64,000 nucleotides of DNA from Cryptomeria japonica (Eukaryota > Streptophyta > Pinopsida > Cupressales > Cupressaceae), in contig NC_081415.1 in assembly GCF_030272615.1 (NCBI RefSeq), positions 369,895,667-369,959,666 on the forward strand, written 5' to 3'. The notes beneath the pieces were generated by a model, which saw nothing but the letters and a program-made list of their open reading frames with translations, searched no databases and had not been told where the DNA came from. This document shows positions 23,286 to 34,062 of the stretch, piece after piece (position 1 is the stretch's first letter; each line of letters opens with the position of its first letter). A program made the translations under genes and the position numbers.

Positions 23286-24978
23286 TTAGAGGAGGATTAG
23301 GTTGCCTATTGTTTTGCGTATTATATGTGTGAGAAACCGCATTGTAATTTCTTGGGTGATTTGTTTAGCATACTCATAAGGGCTCTTAGTAGGATGACCT
23401 CCATGCACAATAATAGCTGGTTTGTTAGGAGTGTGAAAGGAATCATTACTATAACCACCTTGAACCACGAAGAGAGGATTCTTTAGAGGTTGAGAATTTG
23501 GAGAAGGATTAGCACCTTGAACTATGAAGAGGGGTTTATTAGGTGTTTCATAACCATTCACATGTATCATATTAATAGAAGATGGTTCAGGAATATCAAA
23601 CCCTTGTGACCTAAGATAATTTTCTTGCTCCAAGTTGTCCTTATGAATTTTAGAAGAAGGATGAACACCATTCGTATGATAAAGATTATTGAAAGAAGTA
23701 TTGATAGTTTCTTCTTGCACCAAAATGTGATCATGGATACGATCAATTTTAGGAGATAGACTAGAAGTAGGCATTAATGTTTCATCCCTCAAGGTATAGT
23801 TATTGAAAGAGGGTATAGTGTTAGTAGGAAAGATCACATCATCCTCTATCACCAAAGGATTTATATGGGAGAGGGAATCTCTAGGAGAAGGATCAACATT
23901 ACTCTTCAAAGTTTCATCTTTGAGAGGAAAATCCTTGAAAGAGATATTAACAATCTCTTCTTGAACTAGAGTATCCTCATGAGTAAAACCAAGTTAAGTA
24001 GAGGGAGATGATTCACCTTTAAAAAGTGAGGTGTCACCCAGGGAATTGCAAATAATGATTTCATCCTCTTTGACTAGGGTACTTTCATAAGGGAGGGACA
24101 AATTAAGAGAATAATCAACACCTTCATCTAATGGTTCATCCCAAATAGGGAGTTCATTGAGAGAATTATTAGAAATAACTTCTTGCACAATGATGTCCTC
24201 ATAGGTAGGGACAAGTTTGGGAGAGGGAATAACACTATTTAGTAACGCTCCATCCTTAGAAGGGAGAGCATCAACACGTGTTGTCGAAACCATCCTCTTT
24301 CCTCAAAATATATTTAGTAGGATCTTGAGGGGAGAGAGAATTAAGGAATTTTCTTATGATTTCATCTTCTTTCTCTAAGGCATATTTATGGGTAAGACAA
24401 GCTTTAGGAGAAGGACAAGCATATCTAATTAAATCTTCATCTTTAGTGGAAATTTTATTGAAATCAAAAGAGGGTCTTCTATCACTACGAAAAGTAGGGA
24501 TAATACCATATTCTTGCACCAAATGATCCTGATGAGGAAAGTACTTAGGAGGAAAATGAACATCCCTTTTCAAATATTCATACTTAGGAAGGAGACCTTC
24601 AAAAGAAGTCTTCCTAACCTCTCGTTGTACTAATGTGCCCCCATTGGTAAGACCAAATTTGGGGGAAGATAAGTCAATGTCCATCAATAATTTTTCTCTA
24701 AGAGAAGCATCATGTAAGGAAGGTAAGGTGATATTAATAAAGGTGTTTATGATATCATCCTCTTCCTCTAGGATAGCCTCCTGGGAGAGGCACATTTTAG
24801 GAGAATTATCAACATCATTCTTCAAATATTCATCTTCACAACATGGGAGAGTTTTGAAGGAATTAGTAAAAACTCTTTTTTGCACTAAAATATCCTTATG
24901 GATAGGAGGATCTTTAAGAGAGGGGTAAATTGAAACAAGTGAGGCCAACCCATTACCACATCTATGAAATGAATGCAT
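23286..24978 (-). pseudogene. Repeat-rich N-terminal protein of Gypsy-B, function unknown
   Basis: I do not recognise this protein. The frame runs 24978-24271, then shifts near 24280 and continues 24293-23286 with one stop near 23994. Translation shows loosely repeated units of about 45-50 residues built on SPK, LVQEE, NSF, LP, DE and EEDDII blocks (at least six). Near the end are three short units of the type NKPLFIVQG, NPLFVVQGG and NKPAIIVHGG. It occupies the place of Gag, but I see no capsid-type Gag motif and no CCHC knuckle. It lies between the leader and the protease and is probably fused to it. It may be a very diverged Gag or an acquired repeat protein. Confidence 0.6.
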
Positions 24979-25285
24979 TATGACAACAATTTTCCTTTTT
25001 CAAATAATAACATATGCAAAATAGAAAACAATGTTCAATTTTTACCACTGCAAGCACTAGAAAGTGAGATCTATAAGTGCAAAGTGTTCCCAAATCAAAT
25101 ATGAAATTATTGACCCAAATTAAGTAATTCACAAGTCCAATTTTGAATCTAAAAATTAGGGTTTTAGTGAAATTAACCTCCAAATTTTTCAAATTTGCAA
25201 GGAAATCAAACTTGTAAATGAAAATGAGAATTTGAAATAGCATAAACACTTAGATTTGAGAACATAAATCAGAATTAAAGGGGGA

Positions 25286-25303
25286 TTCACATCGGGTTCA
25301 CCA
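25286..25303 (-). other. Primer-binding-site-like sequence of Gypsy-B
   Basis: Three bases after the 5' LTR end (minus ...GCATCACA) is TGGTGAACCCGATGTGAA, which starts with the required TGG. I cannot name the matching tRNA from memory. Confidence 0.6.
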
Positions 25304-25727
25304 AAATGTGATGCATAAAAATGGAATTGGGTGACTAAGACCTAATCCACTCTCATGTACACACAGTGGAATACAAAAGAGCCTAGGGAGATAGTTCACT
25401 TTGGTTACTTCTTGTGAGGAAGAGAGAGCCATGTAATATCTCTTAGGGTTTCTATTCCTTTGCTGTAAATGAAGAGTAGATGTGCAAAATATGATGATGC
25501 AATCAACTATGCTAGGAGATGAACAAAGGTACAAGTTTAAGCTAAAAATGTAGAATCTGAAATAACTGAAACTAAGAAACTGAGCACAGAGAAGGGAGGG
25601 GAATTTTGATGTGTACCCGACACTAAAATTTGATGCTGACTGTGCAAGACCATAGTGCCACGCCTTGGTCCCTATCAAAACAGAGGGCTAAAACTGTAGA
25701 ACTACCAAAAAATGTAGAAAAACACAG

Positions 25728-25816
25728 AGGACCAGGGTGCCACACCCTGGTCCTTGGGAGGACTAGGGTGCTACACCCTAGTCTTGGGGAGGACTAGGGC
25801 ACTATGCCCTAGTCCT
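25728..25816 (-). repeat. Three tandem 31-bp palindromic hairpin units
   Basis: Units start at 25729, 25760 and 25791, exactly 31 bp apart. Each is an almost perfect hairpin with a 3-base loop: GGACCAGGGTG/CACCCTGGTCC, GACTAGGGTG/CACCCTAGTC and GGACTAGGGCA/TGCCCTAGTCC. Changes on one arm are matched on the other. A fourth, decayed unit lies at about 25642-25666. They lie between the TATA-like motifs and the PBS, so in the predicted transcript leader. Confidence 0.93.
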
Positions 25817-25881
25817 TGAAGACTGAGGTCAAATTTTGAGGTTGGATCTGTATCTATGTGCTTTGCCAGTTTCGAAGATCG

Positions 25882-26135
25882 TGTGTCCACTGGATTTCTA
25901 GGTGGCTATATAGGGTTTTTCCCTAGTCAAAACCCTTGTTTTGGTGATTTCCACCTCCACAAATAGATGATAATGTATTGAAAAAATGTGCATGAAATAA
26001 TCTTGAAAAAATGTGTCCACTGGATTTCTAGGTGGCTATATAGGGTTTTTCCCTAGTCAAAACCCTTGTTTTGGTGATTTCCACCTCCACAAATAGATGA
26101 TAATGTATTGAAAAAATGTGCATGAAATAATCTTG
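25882..26135 (-). promoter_or_regulatory. Tandem 130-bp duplication with TATA-like CTATATAG
   Basis: Two nearly identical 124-bp copies start at 25882 and 26012, each holding CTATATAG (25906-25913 and 26036-26043). The place within the LTR fits a core promoter, so this may be a doubled promoter. The motif is palindromic, so strand rests on element orientation. Confidence 0.6.
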
Positions 26136-27083
26136 TGTGTATGCAAGATCCTAAATGAACAAGAAAGTAGATATAGAGTTCTACCCTACGCTTTGGAGAG
26201 TAAACCCTAAACGAATGTAAATGTAAATGTAAATGCTTCAAATTGCAAGTGAAATAATGGATCTAAAGCATGAATTTAAATATGAAAAATAAATGTTATG
26301 AAGCTCATACAAAGACACGAAACCTTACCAAACCCTAAGGGAGAGGTACAAGCCAATCAACAGTTAGTGATCTCCTATTATTCTTTAATATCTTCAAAGC
26401 TCCTAATGGATATTGAAAATGATTAATGAAGGCTTGATAAATGATTTATGAATGATTAATTTGTTGTTTTAGACTTCACATAACCTGCACTTTCACTTCA
26501 CAAGAGGCTCCTTCAATCACTAGATCTTGGATCCTTCAAATGAGGAAAGGAAGGCTTTATGTAGGAGACTAACTTTGTTTTGAGTCATAGGATGACTTAT
26601 AAATAATATTTTCTACCAATCCCTTAGAGTTTAATATTAAAGTACTGCCAAAACATGCTCCCAAAATTTGGGGAGAAAAAGTCAGGACCATGTTACCAAC
26701 ATGGTCCGAACACATGGTCTAACCAACTTTTCGCCAAATTTTCGGGGAAGCAAGATATTGTGATTTTAAAGAAAATTCCAGGAGTATGTGGGAATTTGAG
26801 ATGTCTAGATATGTAAAATCGGGCCTTGAAGGTCAAAATAAGACATAATTAGGGTATTTTATGAAATGATTAATTGGGAGAAAATAATAAAAAGGGGCAC
26901 ACTTAGGGTAAAAGGCCCAATTTTATGATGTGTAGAGAGATGAAAGAAGAATTTAGATTTAATTAAATTAATTAAATACTTAAAGGGAATTTTAAATTCA
27001 AGATGCAAAAACACTAAAAGAGGTGCTAACCTAAGCGTGGAATTGTACCACCCAATTAAGGGTGTACAATTTACAACGCTACA

Positions 27084-27129
27084 ATTGTAAATGCCACCAA
27101 TTTAATCATTTTTAAATTTGACAAAGATA
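27084..27129. other. Flank of Gypsy-B
   Basis: Short AT-rich joint between the Gypsy-B LTR and an old copia relic; no feature seen. Confidence 0.5.
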
Positions 27130-27560
27130 TCCTTAACAAAATTACAATTAGAGAACAAAAGATTTTGAAGAAATTATATATTGTCGAATATTAAGCTTGA
27201 GGAATTTGTTCAAGCATATAAAGATGTTTTTTAAGTTTACATACATAGGTTTTTTAAGTTGTTGCAAAATATTTTAGTTTAGACATAAATTTCTTCTTGA
27301 TGAAGATCACTATTTGAAATGCATTTTAACACCCATTTGATACATTTCCTAACTAATTTTAGTAGCTAATGTAAGAAGCATATGATGGTAAGAATTTTTT
27401 CTATTGGGAGAAAATTTTCATCATAATCTATGCTTTGTTGTTAACAAAATCCTTTAACAATTAAAATAGCCTTATATTTACCAATTTTTTAATGAAAAAT
27501 TATTGGTGCATAAAGTTGTAGGTCCCCAAATCCATAAACTTAGGTAATTATCTAAATGTT
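27130..27560 (-). pseudogene. Very old copia reverse-transcriptase relic
   Basis: Minus-strand translation, with stops and frame changes, gives the KGF-Q-GIDYDE-FSP-EKI type block of copia RT in decayed form (LLKDFVNN, IMMKIFS, KKFLPSYASYIS), followed by a GVKMHF block where copia RT has the DVK-AFL motif. A later KLK-LYGLKQA-type block is barely visible near 27215. Identification rests on motif order only. Confidence 0.5.
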
Positions 27561-27807
27561 AGGGGTGTTAAACTTAGAGTATAAAATATCTAACTTATGA
27601 TCAAGTAGGGAAGCAGTAGACCAATAATTGAGATTGAGTAATATTTCCTGCACTTTAGACTCATGTAGACACAAGGGGGGCTTCCCTAGAGGTAACCTTA
27701 ATATGATTGATCAAATCTAAAGATGTGTAAAGTGGAGAAGTTGTAATGGTGCCCAGTTTCCACTGAATCCCAAAGGTTACAACTAGACCAAAGATTAACC
27801 TACTACT

Positions 27808-28187
27808 CATAAGGCATCTTATTAAGATGATAGGCACACCCCAAACAATTGTAGTATGTGGGTATACACAACATGAGTGTTTAAGGGATGATACGTCTTA
27901 ATACTCACTAGAGATGTTTTTTCTCTCATTATAAGAATGAATCATGTCGTGCATACAATTTACCTCGTAATCTACTAATCAATTATGTTTACTTTTTAGG
28001 TGCATTGGGGATTGTTACTTCTAGTATTAGTTCTCATTCATCAGGTTGCAAAGTCACAACATGCTATGAGAAGGAAAATATTAAAATCGCAAAGAAACAT
28101 GGGTTGTACGTAAACATACACCAAAAATAATAAAATCAAATAACTAAACATTATTATTTTTTCATCCTAAACTGCAAAACTTCATAT
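27808..28187. repeat. Dispersed repeat, left part; second copy at 45343-45770
   Basis: It matches 45343-45725 with moderate divergence (shared ATACACAACATGAGTG and CATGGGTTGT-type segments). The match resumes after Copia-1 at 35466-35505, so Copia-1 inserted into this repeat. I see no coding content or terminal inverted repeats. Confidence 0.8.
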
Positions 28188-28192
28188 AAAAT

Positions 28193-29577
28193 TATTGGAT
28201 CTTTGAGGAGATTGTTGTATGTATGCTGTAAATATGTGCTTAATAGACATCTGAGAGATCTGTTGTCATTGATGTCAACATATTTATCTTTCTGTGATAA
28301 TCTTGCAGTGATGTTTAGTTAGTGAGTTTGTTCAACATGTTGTCAAATCAAAGTTTGTGGATTAAAGGGTTTGTAGAGGATTGTGTGCATATGATTTAGT
28401 GCAATTTTCAGGGATCCGCATGAAGATTTGAGTTAGTTATAGATATCTGTGTTGTGGCTGGTTTTTTAGGTGTTCAGTGGTGATGGAGTGTTGGCATTTT
28501 GATCTGCATTGCTCCGCATTGTAATATCTTGATCTGTGGATTTGGAGGATTTTTTGGGATGCTGATGTGTATCTTCAATTCAAGTGGTTCATGGTTTGGT
28601 ACTCCGCAAGTTATTTTTCCAGGTTGACAGTCGTTGGAGTTAGTGTTCTTGAAGTTTGGTATAATGATGATATGATTCTAGTAATTTGAGTTGTTGTGGA
28701 TGTTGCAGTGGTAATTCATGATGCTTGTGGATGTTTCTAGATCGTGTGCCTTTTATGTTGGTGGTCCGCATTGGTCGTTGTGTGCGTAATTGATGTTTTT
28801 CTCCAGTGTGTTAGTGTTCTTCATTATTTTGGCTGACTAGATGCTTGTAGCATGTTACAGATGTTAGATGCATAATTCTTGGAGGCTTTTCACATTCGAG
28901 GTGTGTGATATGGGTTCGTGCTATGTCTTAGATGATATTGCTTGGTCCACATGTGATTTTGTAGCATGTGTGATTATATTTTTGTAATTAGGTGTTGAGT
29001 CGACCTTGTTGATCCTCACAAGGTTGATGTCATATATAAATAAATGTAATATCTTTTTTAATTGAGCATGGTGAGGTGATGTGTATGGATGCGAATCAAA
29101 TGTATGAGCGAATAATTTATTAATATTTCAAAGGTAGAGAAGAGTGAAGAGGAAGTTGTGCTTAACTGAAACTGTAACTAGGCATTAGAAGATGTTATTC
29201 TTCAGTTCATGATCTTTCAGATGTGATCCGAATGTGTTTGTAAGACAGTGTGTCTTCCCTGGGTTGTAGCCCTTTCTTGTTTTTGAGTGGTGAGGTCTAG
29301 GCAGTGTGCCTGAATGCATGTGCATTCCCCATTATAGTATTTCATATACTTCTAATAGAGTATCATCAAATTGTGGGTAGGTTCCCACTGTGATTTTCCC
29401 TTGACCAAGTGTTCCACATCAAAAATATCGGTGTTATGTGTGTTCTTGATGTGTTGTTGATTTATGTTTTCATGGTTAATTATCAGATCAGAGATTAAGT
29501 TTAATTTGTGTAAGTTTTGTGACAAATGATTCACCCCCCCTTTAAGTTGTCTGCCCAGAATCAGTCCTATTTCATTA
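28193..29577 (+). repeat. 5' LTR of Copia-1
   Basis: It starts TATTGGATC (TGTTGGATG in the other copy) and ends with a C-rich TTCACCCCCCC block and TTTCATTA. It contains TTGATGTCAACAT, a decayed form of the TGACGTCA palindrome in the Copia-3 LTR. Confidence 0.93.
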
Positions 29578-29579
29578 AT

Positions 29580-29590
29580 TGATATTAGAG
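29580..29590 (+). other. Primer binding site of Copia-1
   Basis: TGATATTAGAG lies two bases after the LTR. It differs from the initiator-Met site TGGTATCAGAG by one G-to-A and one C-to-T change. Confidence 0.8.
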
Positions 29591-29632
29591 AAAGTTCCTT
29601 CAGAGAAGATTAACCACTTGAGGTGATGTGGG

Positions 29633-30640
29633 ATGGTGTCTTACAAGAAGGACAATCTGAGATTTGATGGTACTAACTACTCTCTTTGGAAGAGCCGCAT
29701 GGAGTGTCATCTAAGATGAATTGGCGAAGCTTACTGGACTATTATAAATTACAACTATAATATTCATGTAAATGGACCTACAACTTCAGATGAGATAAAG
29801 GAAGCTGGATGCAATATTAGGGATAAGGAAGCATTGTTGAGTGCCTTAAAAAATTCTAAGATGACTAATGTTATGGAATTGTAGACTGCTCATGAGATTT
29901 GGAAGAAGTCGGAAACTTTATATGAAGGTGAAATCTATGTGACGATTGCTAAGTTGCAGAGATTAAAAGGAAAGTATGAGATGTTGAGGATGGGAAAAGA
30001 TGATAACATTACCTCTTTTATGCAGAAGGTGAATGAACTAGTGTGCAATATCAGATGTGTTGGTAGAAAGTTATAAGAATCAAAGTTTGTTGCTAAACTA
30101 CTCAGATCCCTACTTGCGTCCTACAAACAAAAAGTTGTTGCTATTGAGGAGATCCATACCGTGACAAATGGAACTAGAGATATGTTGATTGGTAAGTTAT
30201 CAACCTTTGAATTGAGTGAGTTCAGTGATTCCCTTCCTAAGATAGAATATGCATTCAAACCCACTGTTTCTGAAAAGGATAAGCAAAGATATGATTCAGG
30301 AGAAATTTCTACAAGGAGGATGTCAAGATATGAGAAAGGGATGAAAGAAATGGAAGAAGAAGAGAAAGATCTTGATGAGCTTGAAGTACTGATTGATAGG
30401 GGATTACCTAAAGGAGTTGGTAAGTATGAAGGAAAGTTACCTCTTAAATGTTTATATTGCAATAAGATAGGTCATTTTTCCTCAAGTTGTCCAGAAAGAG
30501 TTTCTAAGAAAAATTTTAAGCCTAAATTTCATAAGAGATGTTATTATGTTGCTGATGAAGGTGTTTTAGATGATGAATCAGATAAGGGAAATACAATTGA
30601 TAATGAATGGGTGTTTATTGCTATCAAGGAAGATGATTGA
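29633..30640 (+). pseudogene. Gag of Copia-1
   Basis: The frame starts at an ATG 43 bp after the PBS. It reads a copia Gag: LRFDGTNYSLWKSRMECHL, AHEIWKKSETLYEG, LQRLKGKYEMLRM, and a CCHC knuckle CLYCNKIGHFSSSC at 30449-30490. Stops are present near 29714 (TGA), 29885 (TAG, a usual Gln site) and 30074 (TAA). From 30161 it is open to the stop at 30638-30640. Gag forms the particle and packages RNA. Pol follows in a different frame. Confidence 0.9.
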
Positions 30641-31938
30641 ATCCCTACTGACTCTACTAGCTTCATAAATGTGGAAAGAGCTTTGACGGTATAGGTTGAA
30701 GTGAAAGATGAATGATGTTAGACAACGAATTATCTCATCATATGATAGGTGATAAGAGTAAGTATGAAGGAGGAATTGTAAAATTTGGAGATGATAAAGT
30801 TATTATAATCTATGGAAGAGGTTATATTTCTCTTGATGGTAAACACAATACTAATGATGTCTTGTATGTAGAAGGCCTAAAGAATAATCTTTTGAGTGTT
30901 GGACAGATGGTTGACAAAGGTTATGATCTTCAATTCAAAAATGGGAAGTGTAAAATCTTGGGTAGCTCCGAAATTGAGATTGCATCAGGTACAAAGACTA
31001 AAGGTAATATCTTTCACTTGACTAGCTCCAGTAAAATATGTTTGATTGGTCAGGTTGATGAAAGATGGTTGTGGCATAGGAGGATGTTTCATGTGAATTT
31101 TGATAACATTGTTAAGATAAGTTCCACTTAGGCTGTGAGAGATCTTCCTAAGTTGATGAAATTTGCTAATCCTATGTGCATGGAATATCAGTTAGGGAAA
31201 CAAACTAGATTAACTTTCAAGAGTAAGAAGCATTTTTCTAATGGATTATTGGATCTTGTGTATACTGATTTGTGTGGACCTTCTAGAGTTATAATCTTGA
31301 AAGGAGATATATATTTCATGTTGATGATTAATGATTATTCAAGGATGATGCAGGTTACTTTCTTAGGGGAGAAGTCTAAAGCTTTAGAGAAGTTCAAGAT
31401 TTTCAAAGCTATGGTTGAGACTGAGATAGGTCTGAAGTTCAAATGTTAGAGATCTGACACAGGTGTAGAATTCATTTCCGGTGAGTTTAATGCATTCTCT
31501 GAAGAGCATGGGATAAGAAGATAGTTATTAGCTCCAAGAACCCCTTAGCAAAATGGAGTAGTGGAAGGGAAGAATTGAACCATTCAGGAAGCTGTAAAGA
31601 CAATGATGTTGCAAGGAAATGTTCCACATGTTTATTGGAGAGAAGTTGTGAGTACTGGAATTTACACTCTTAACTAGGTGCATATCAAAGGTGATACCGG
31701 TAAGACTCCTTATGAATTATGGTTTGGTCATGCTCCTACTGTTAAATATTTCAAAAGTTTTGGAAGTAAATGTTATATCAAAAGAGATGAAGATCTGGGA
31801 AAGTTTGATGCAAAGTGTGATGAAGGAATCTTTCTTGGTTATTGTACTAAAAGCAAGGCCTATCAGTGTTATAACAAGAGATTGAGAAAGATAGTTGAGA
31901 GTGCAAATGTCAGGGTTGATAAAAGAAATGAGAGATAG
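30641..31938 (+). pseudogene. Protease and integrase of Copia-1
   Basis: After a frame change near 30700 the protease region keeps SHHMIGDKSKYEGG and GYDLQFKNGKC, but the catalytic Asp-Ser-Gly is lost (Asn-Glu-Leu in its place). The pre-integrase WLWHRRMFHVNFDN (about 31067) follows, then the catalytic core: DLVYTDLCGPSR (first Asp), DTGVEF (second Asp) and QNGVVEGKN (Glu). Six or more stops occur, most at places where copia proteins have Gln or Arg (TAG 31129-31131, two TAGs near 31524-31548, TGA near 31577, TAG near 31675). ELWFGHAPTVKYFKSFGSKC closes the domain. Confidence 0.9.
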
Positions 31939-32269
31939 ATCAAATCTTGTGGATATGATTCAGATGATCAAAATGATAGTGCAAACAAAGGGAAGCAATT
32001 ATAGATCTAGGATCAAGTTTAGATTGTTCCGGTGAATCCAGTGAATCGAGGTGAAGCAAATAGTGAAAGCACATAAGAAAGAACTTAAAAGTTATAAAAT
32101 TAAGAAAATTCTAAGACCCCTAGGTATGTAAGGTTGAATCATTTTGAAAATCAAATAATAGGAGATAGAAATAAAGGTGTTCTGACTAGGATAAAAATTG
32201 CAGAAGATCAAGTTGAGTATTATTTGATTTTAAAGATTGAACCTAAGGATGTGAATGAAGCATGCAAAG
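31939..32269 (+). other. Linker between integrase and RT of Copia-1
   Basis: Low-complexity, charged translation with several stops, as usual for the variable integrase to RT linker of copia pol. Confidence 0.7.
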
Positions 32270-33123
32270 ATGAACAATAGGTAAAAGTGATGGAAGAAGA
32301 ACTGAATCAAATTGAAAATAACAATACATGGATTCTTGTTCCTAGGCCTAAAGACAAAAATGTAATTGGAACTAAATGGGTCTTTTAGAATAAATGAAAT
32401 GAGCAAGGTGAAGTTGTTAGGAACAAAGCTAGACTTGTTTGTAAAGGATATTCTCAAATGGAAGGAATTGATTTTGAAGAGACCTTTTCTCCGATGGCAA
32501 GGATTGAAGCTGTTAGATTATTTCTTGCTTATGCTTCTCACAAAGATTTCAAAGTTTATTAGATGGATGTCAAATCCGCCTTCCTAAATGGAGAATTGGA
32601 AGGAGAAGTGTACATAGAGCAACTAGATGGATTTCAGTTGACTGATCAAAGGGATATGATGTGCCAGTTGAAGAAAAAATTGTATGGATTGAAGCAAGCA
32701 CATAGAGCATGGTATGTAAGATTGGATAAGTATCTGTTGAAGCTAGGATTTAACAAAGGTACTGCTGATAGTAATTTGTATTTCAAGATTGATCATGATA
32801 ACATTTTGATTGTTGAAGTTTCTGTTGATGACATTATTTTTGGAGGAAATAATAGTTTGTGCAAAGAGTTTGCTAATGAAATGCAAAGTGACTTTGAGAT
32901 GTCTATGATTGGAGAGATGAAATTGTTTTTGGGATTGCAAATCACACAGTTGGAAAAAGGAATTTTTATATCACAGTCCAAGTATGTGAAAGAGTTATTG
33001 AAGATGTTTGGTCTAGAGGATACAAAGCCAGTTGGAACCCCTATGGTGACCAGAAGTAAGCTGACTAAGGATGATGATTCCCCTAAAGAAAATCAAACTA
33101 GATACAGATCTATGATTGGTTGA
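32270..33123 (+). pseudogene. Reverse transcriptase of Copia-1
   Basis: Copia RT blocks in order: [56 protein letters not shown], then TAG 32560-32562 before MDVKSAFLNGE, KKLYGLKQAHRAWY, and the catalytic VDD at 32824-32832 (Ser where most copia RTs have Tyr). GEMKLFLGLQI and SKYVKELLKMFG follow. The last 560 bp are open. Stops and the Tyr to Ser change make activity unlikely. Confidence 0.93.
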
Positions 33124-33780
33124 TTTCTATATTTAACTAAGACTAGGCTGAATATCATGAATGTTGTTTGTCTTGTTGCTAGATTTCAAGTTGATCCTAA
33201 GGAATCTCATGTTGTAGTTGTTAAAATAATCTTTAGATATTTGAAAGTAACTGTTGATTTTGGTTTATGGTATCTTAAAGATGATGATTTTTCTTTGAGT
33301 GCCTTTACTGATGCTGATCTGGCAGGAGATGTTGATGACCAGAAGAGTACTAGTGGTGGTGCATTTTTCTTGGGAAAAAGGTTGGTTTCTTGGTTGAGTG
33401 AAAAGAAGAATTAAATTTCTCTATCTACTGCAGAGGTCGAATATATTGCTTCTGCTAAAAATTGTGATTAGTTTGTGTGGATGAAGCAGATGTTGAAAGA
33501 TATCAAAGTTGTGTATGATGAGACTATTGCTATTTACTGTGACAATTCAAGTGCAATTAACATTTCTAATAATCTAGCGTTGCATTCAAAGACAACGTAT
33601 ATCAATCAAGTTTCACTTTTTGAGAGACAAGGTAAATGAGAAGGAAGTCAGATTGGAGTATGTGCCTACAAAGGAATAGATTGTAGACATTTTCATGAAG
33701 CCTTTTCCTAAAGATACCTTTGAGTATCTCAGAGGGAAGTTAGGGGTGATTGCCTCTCCTAATAAGAACTAAGGTGCATT
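33124..33780 (+). pseudogene. RNase H of Copia-1
   Basis: The frame goes on after TGA at 33121-33123: YLKVTVDFGLWYLKDDDFSL, FTDADLAGDVDDQKSTSGG (first catalytic Asp), a TAA at 33412-33414, ISLSTAEVEYIASAKN (Glu), and IAIYCDNSSAINISNN (Asp). The last part is frame-shifted after about 33630. It ends near 33780. Confidence 0.9.
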
Positions 33781-33849
33781 GGTATGCATTAGTCTCGTGC
33801 ATTTCACAGTCATATCTTATGATCGGGATTGATGAGTGGAGGCTTCTAC

Positions 33850-34062
33850 TCAGGGGGGGTAGTCTGTAAGTTAGTTTTGGGAGTTAGTTTTGTGTTTTGA
33901 TTGTAAATATGTGTCTTTTCCATTGATGCCAAAGGGGGAGAGATTCATGTGAGAAAATGTGTAGTGATTTCAAGGGGAGAGAGTAATATGAGAGAGTTGT
34001 TGATTTATCTGACATTGATTGTTTTCACATCATACGTTTCCATCAATTCCAAAGGTGAAGAT
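33850..34062 (+). other. 3' untranslated region and polypurine tracts of Copia-1
   Basis: A CTCAGGGGGGG run at about 33848, CCAAAGGGGGAGAG at about 33930, and CCAAAGGTGAAGAT directly before the LTR start at 34063. The last is the PPT with a G-to-T change. Copia-2 has the same set of motifs. Confidence 0.75.

Larger units (their letters stand above)
20935..27083 (-). mobile_element. Gypsy-B: non-autonomous Ty3/gypsy-like element without pol
   Basis: On the minus strand the order is 5' LTR (27083-25307), PBS-like site (25303-25286), repeat-rich ORF, protease, G-patch, polypurine tract (21420-21404) and a truncated 3' LTR (21403 to about 20935). The LTRs are direct repeats sharing the TGTAGCGT start (minus). 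The internal region is only 3.9 kb and I find no RT, RNase H or integrase anywhere in it. It would need enzymes from another element. The target duplication cannot be checked because the 3' LTR is cut. Confidence 0.85.
25307..27083 (-). repeat. 5' LTR of Gypsy-B (1777 bp)
   Basis: In plus coordinates it begins TGTGATGCAT and ends GACGCTACA-like (ACAACGCTACA). The outer 470 bp match the truncated 3' LTR. Inside are a 130-bp tandem duplication with TATA-like motifs and three tandem hairpins. Confidence 0.82.

Noticed and set aside
25728-25816. Hairpin cluster as a CRISPR array
   Set aside because: There are no spacers: the units are adjoining palindromes in a plant LTR.
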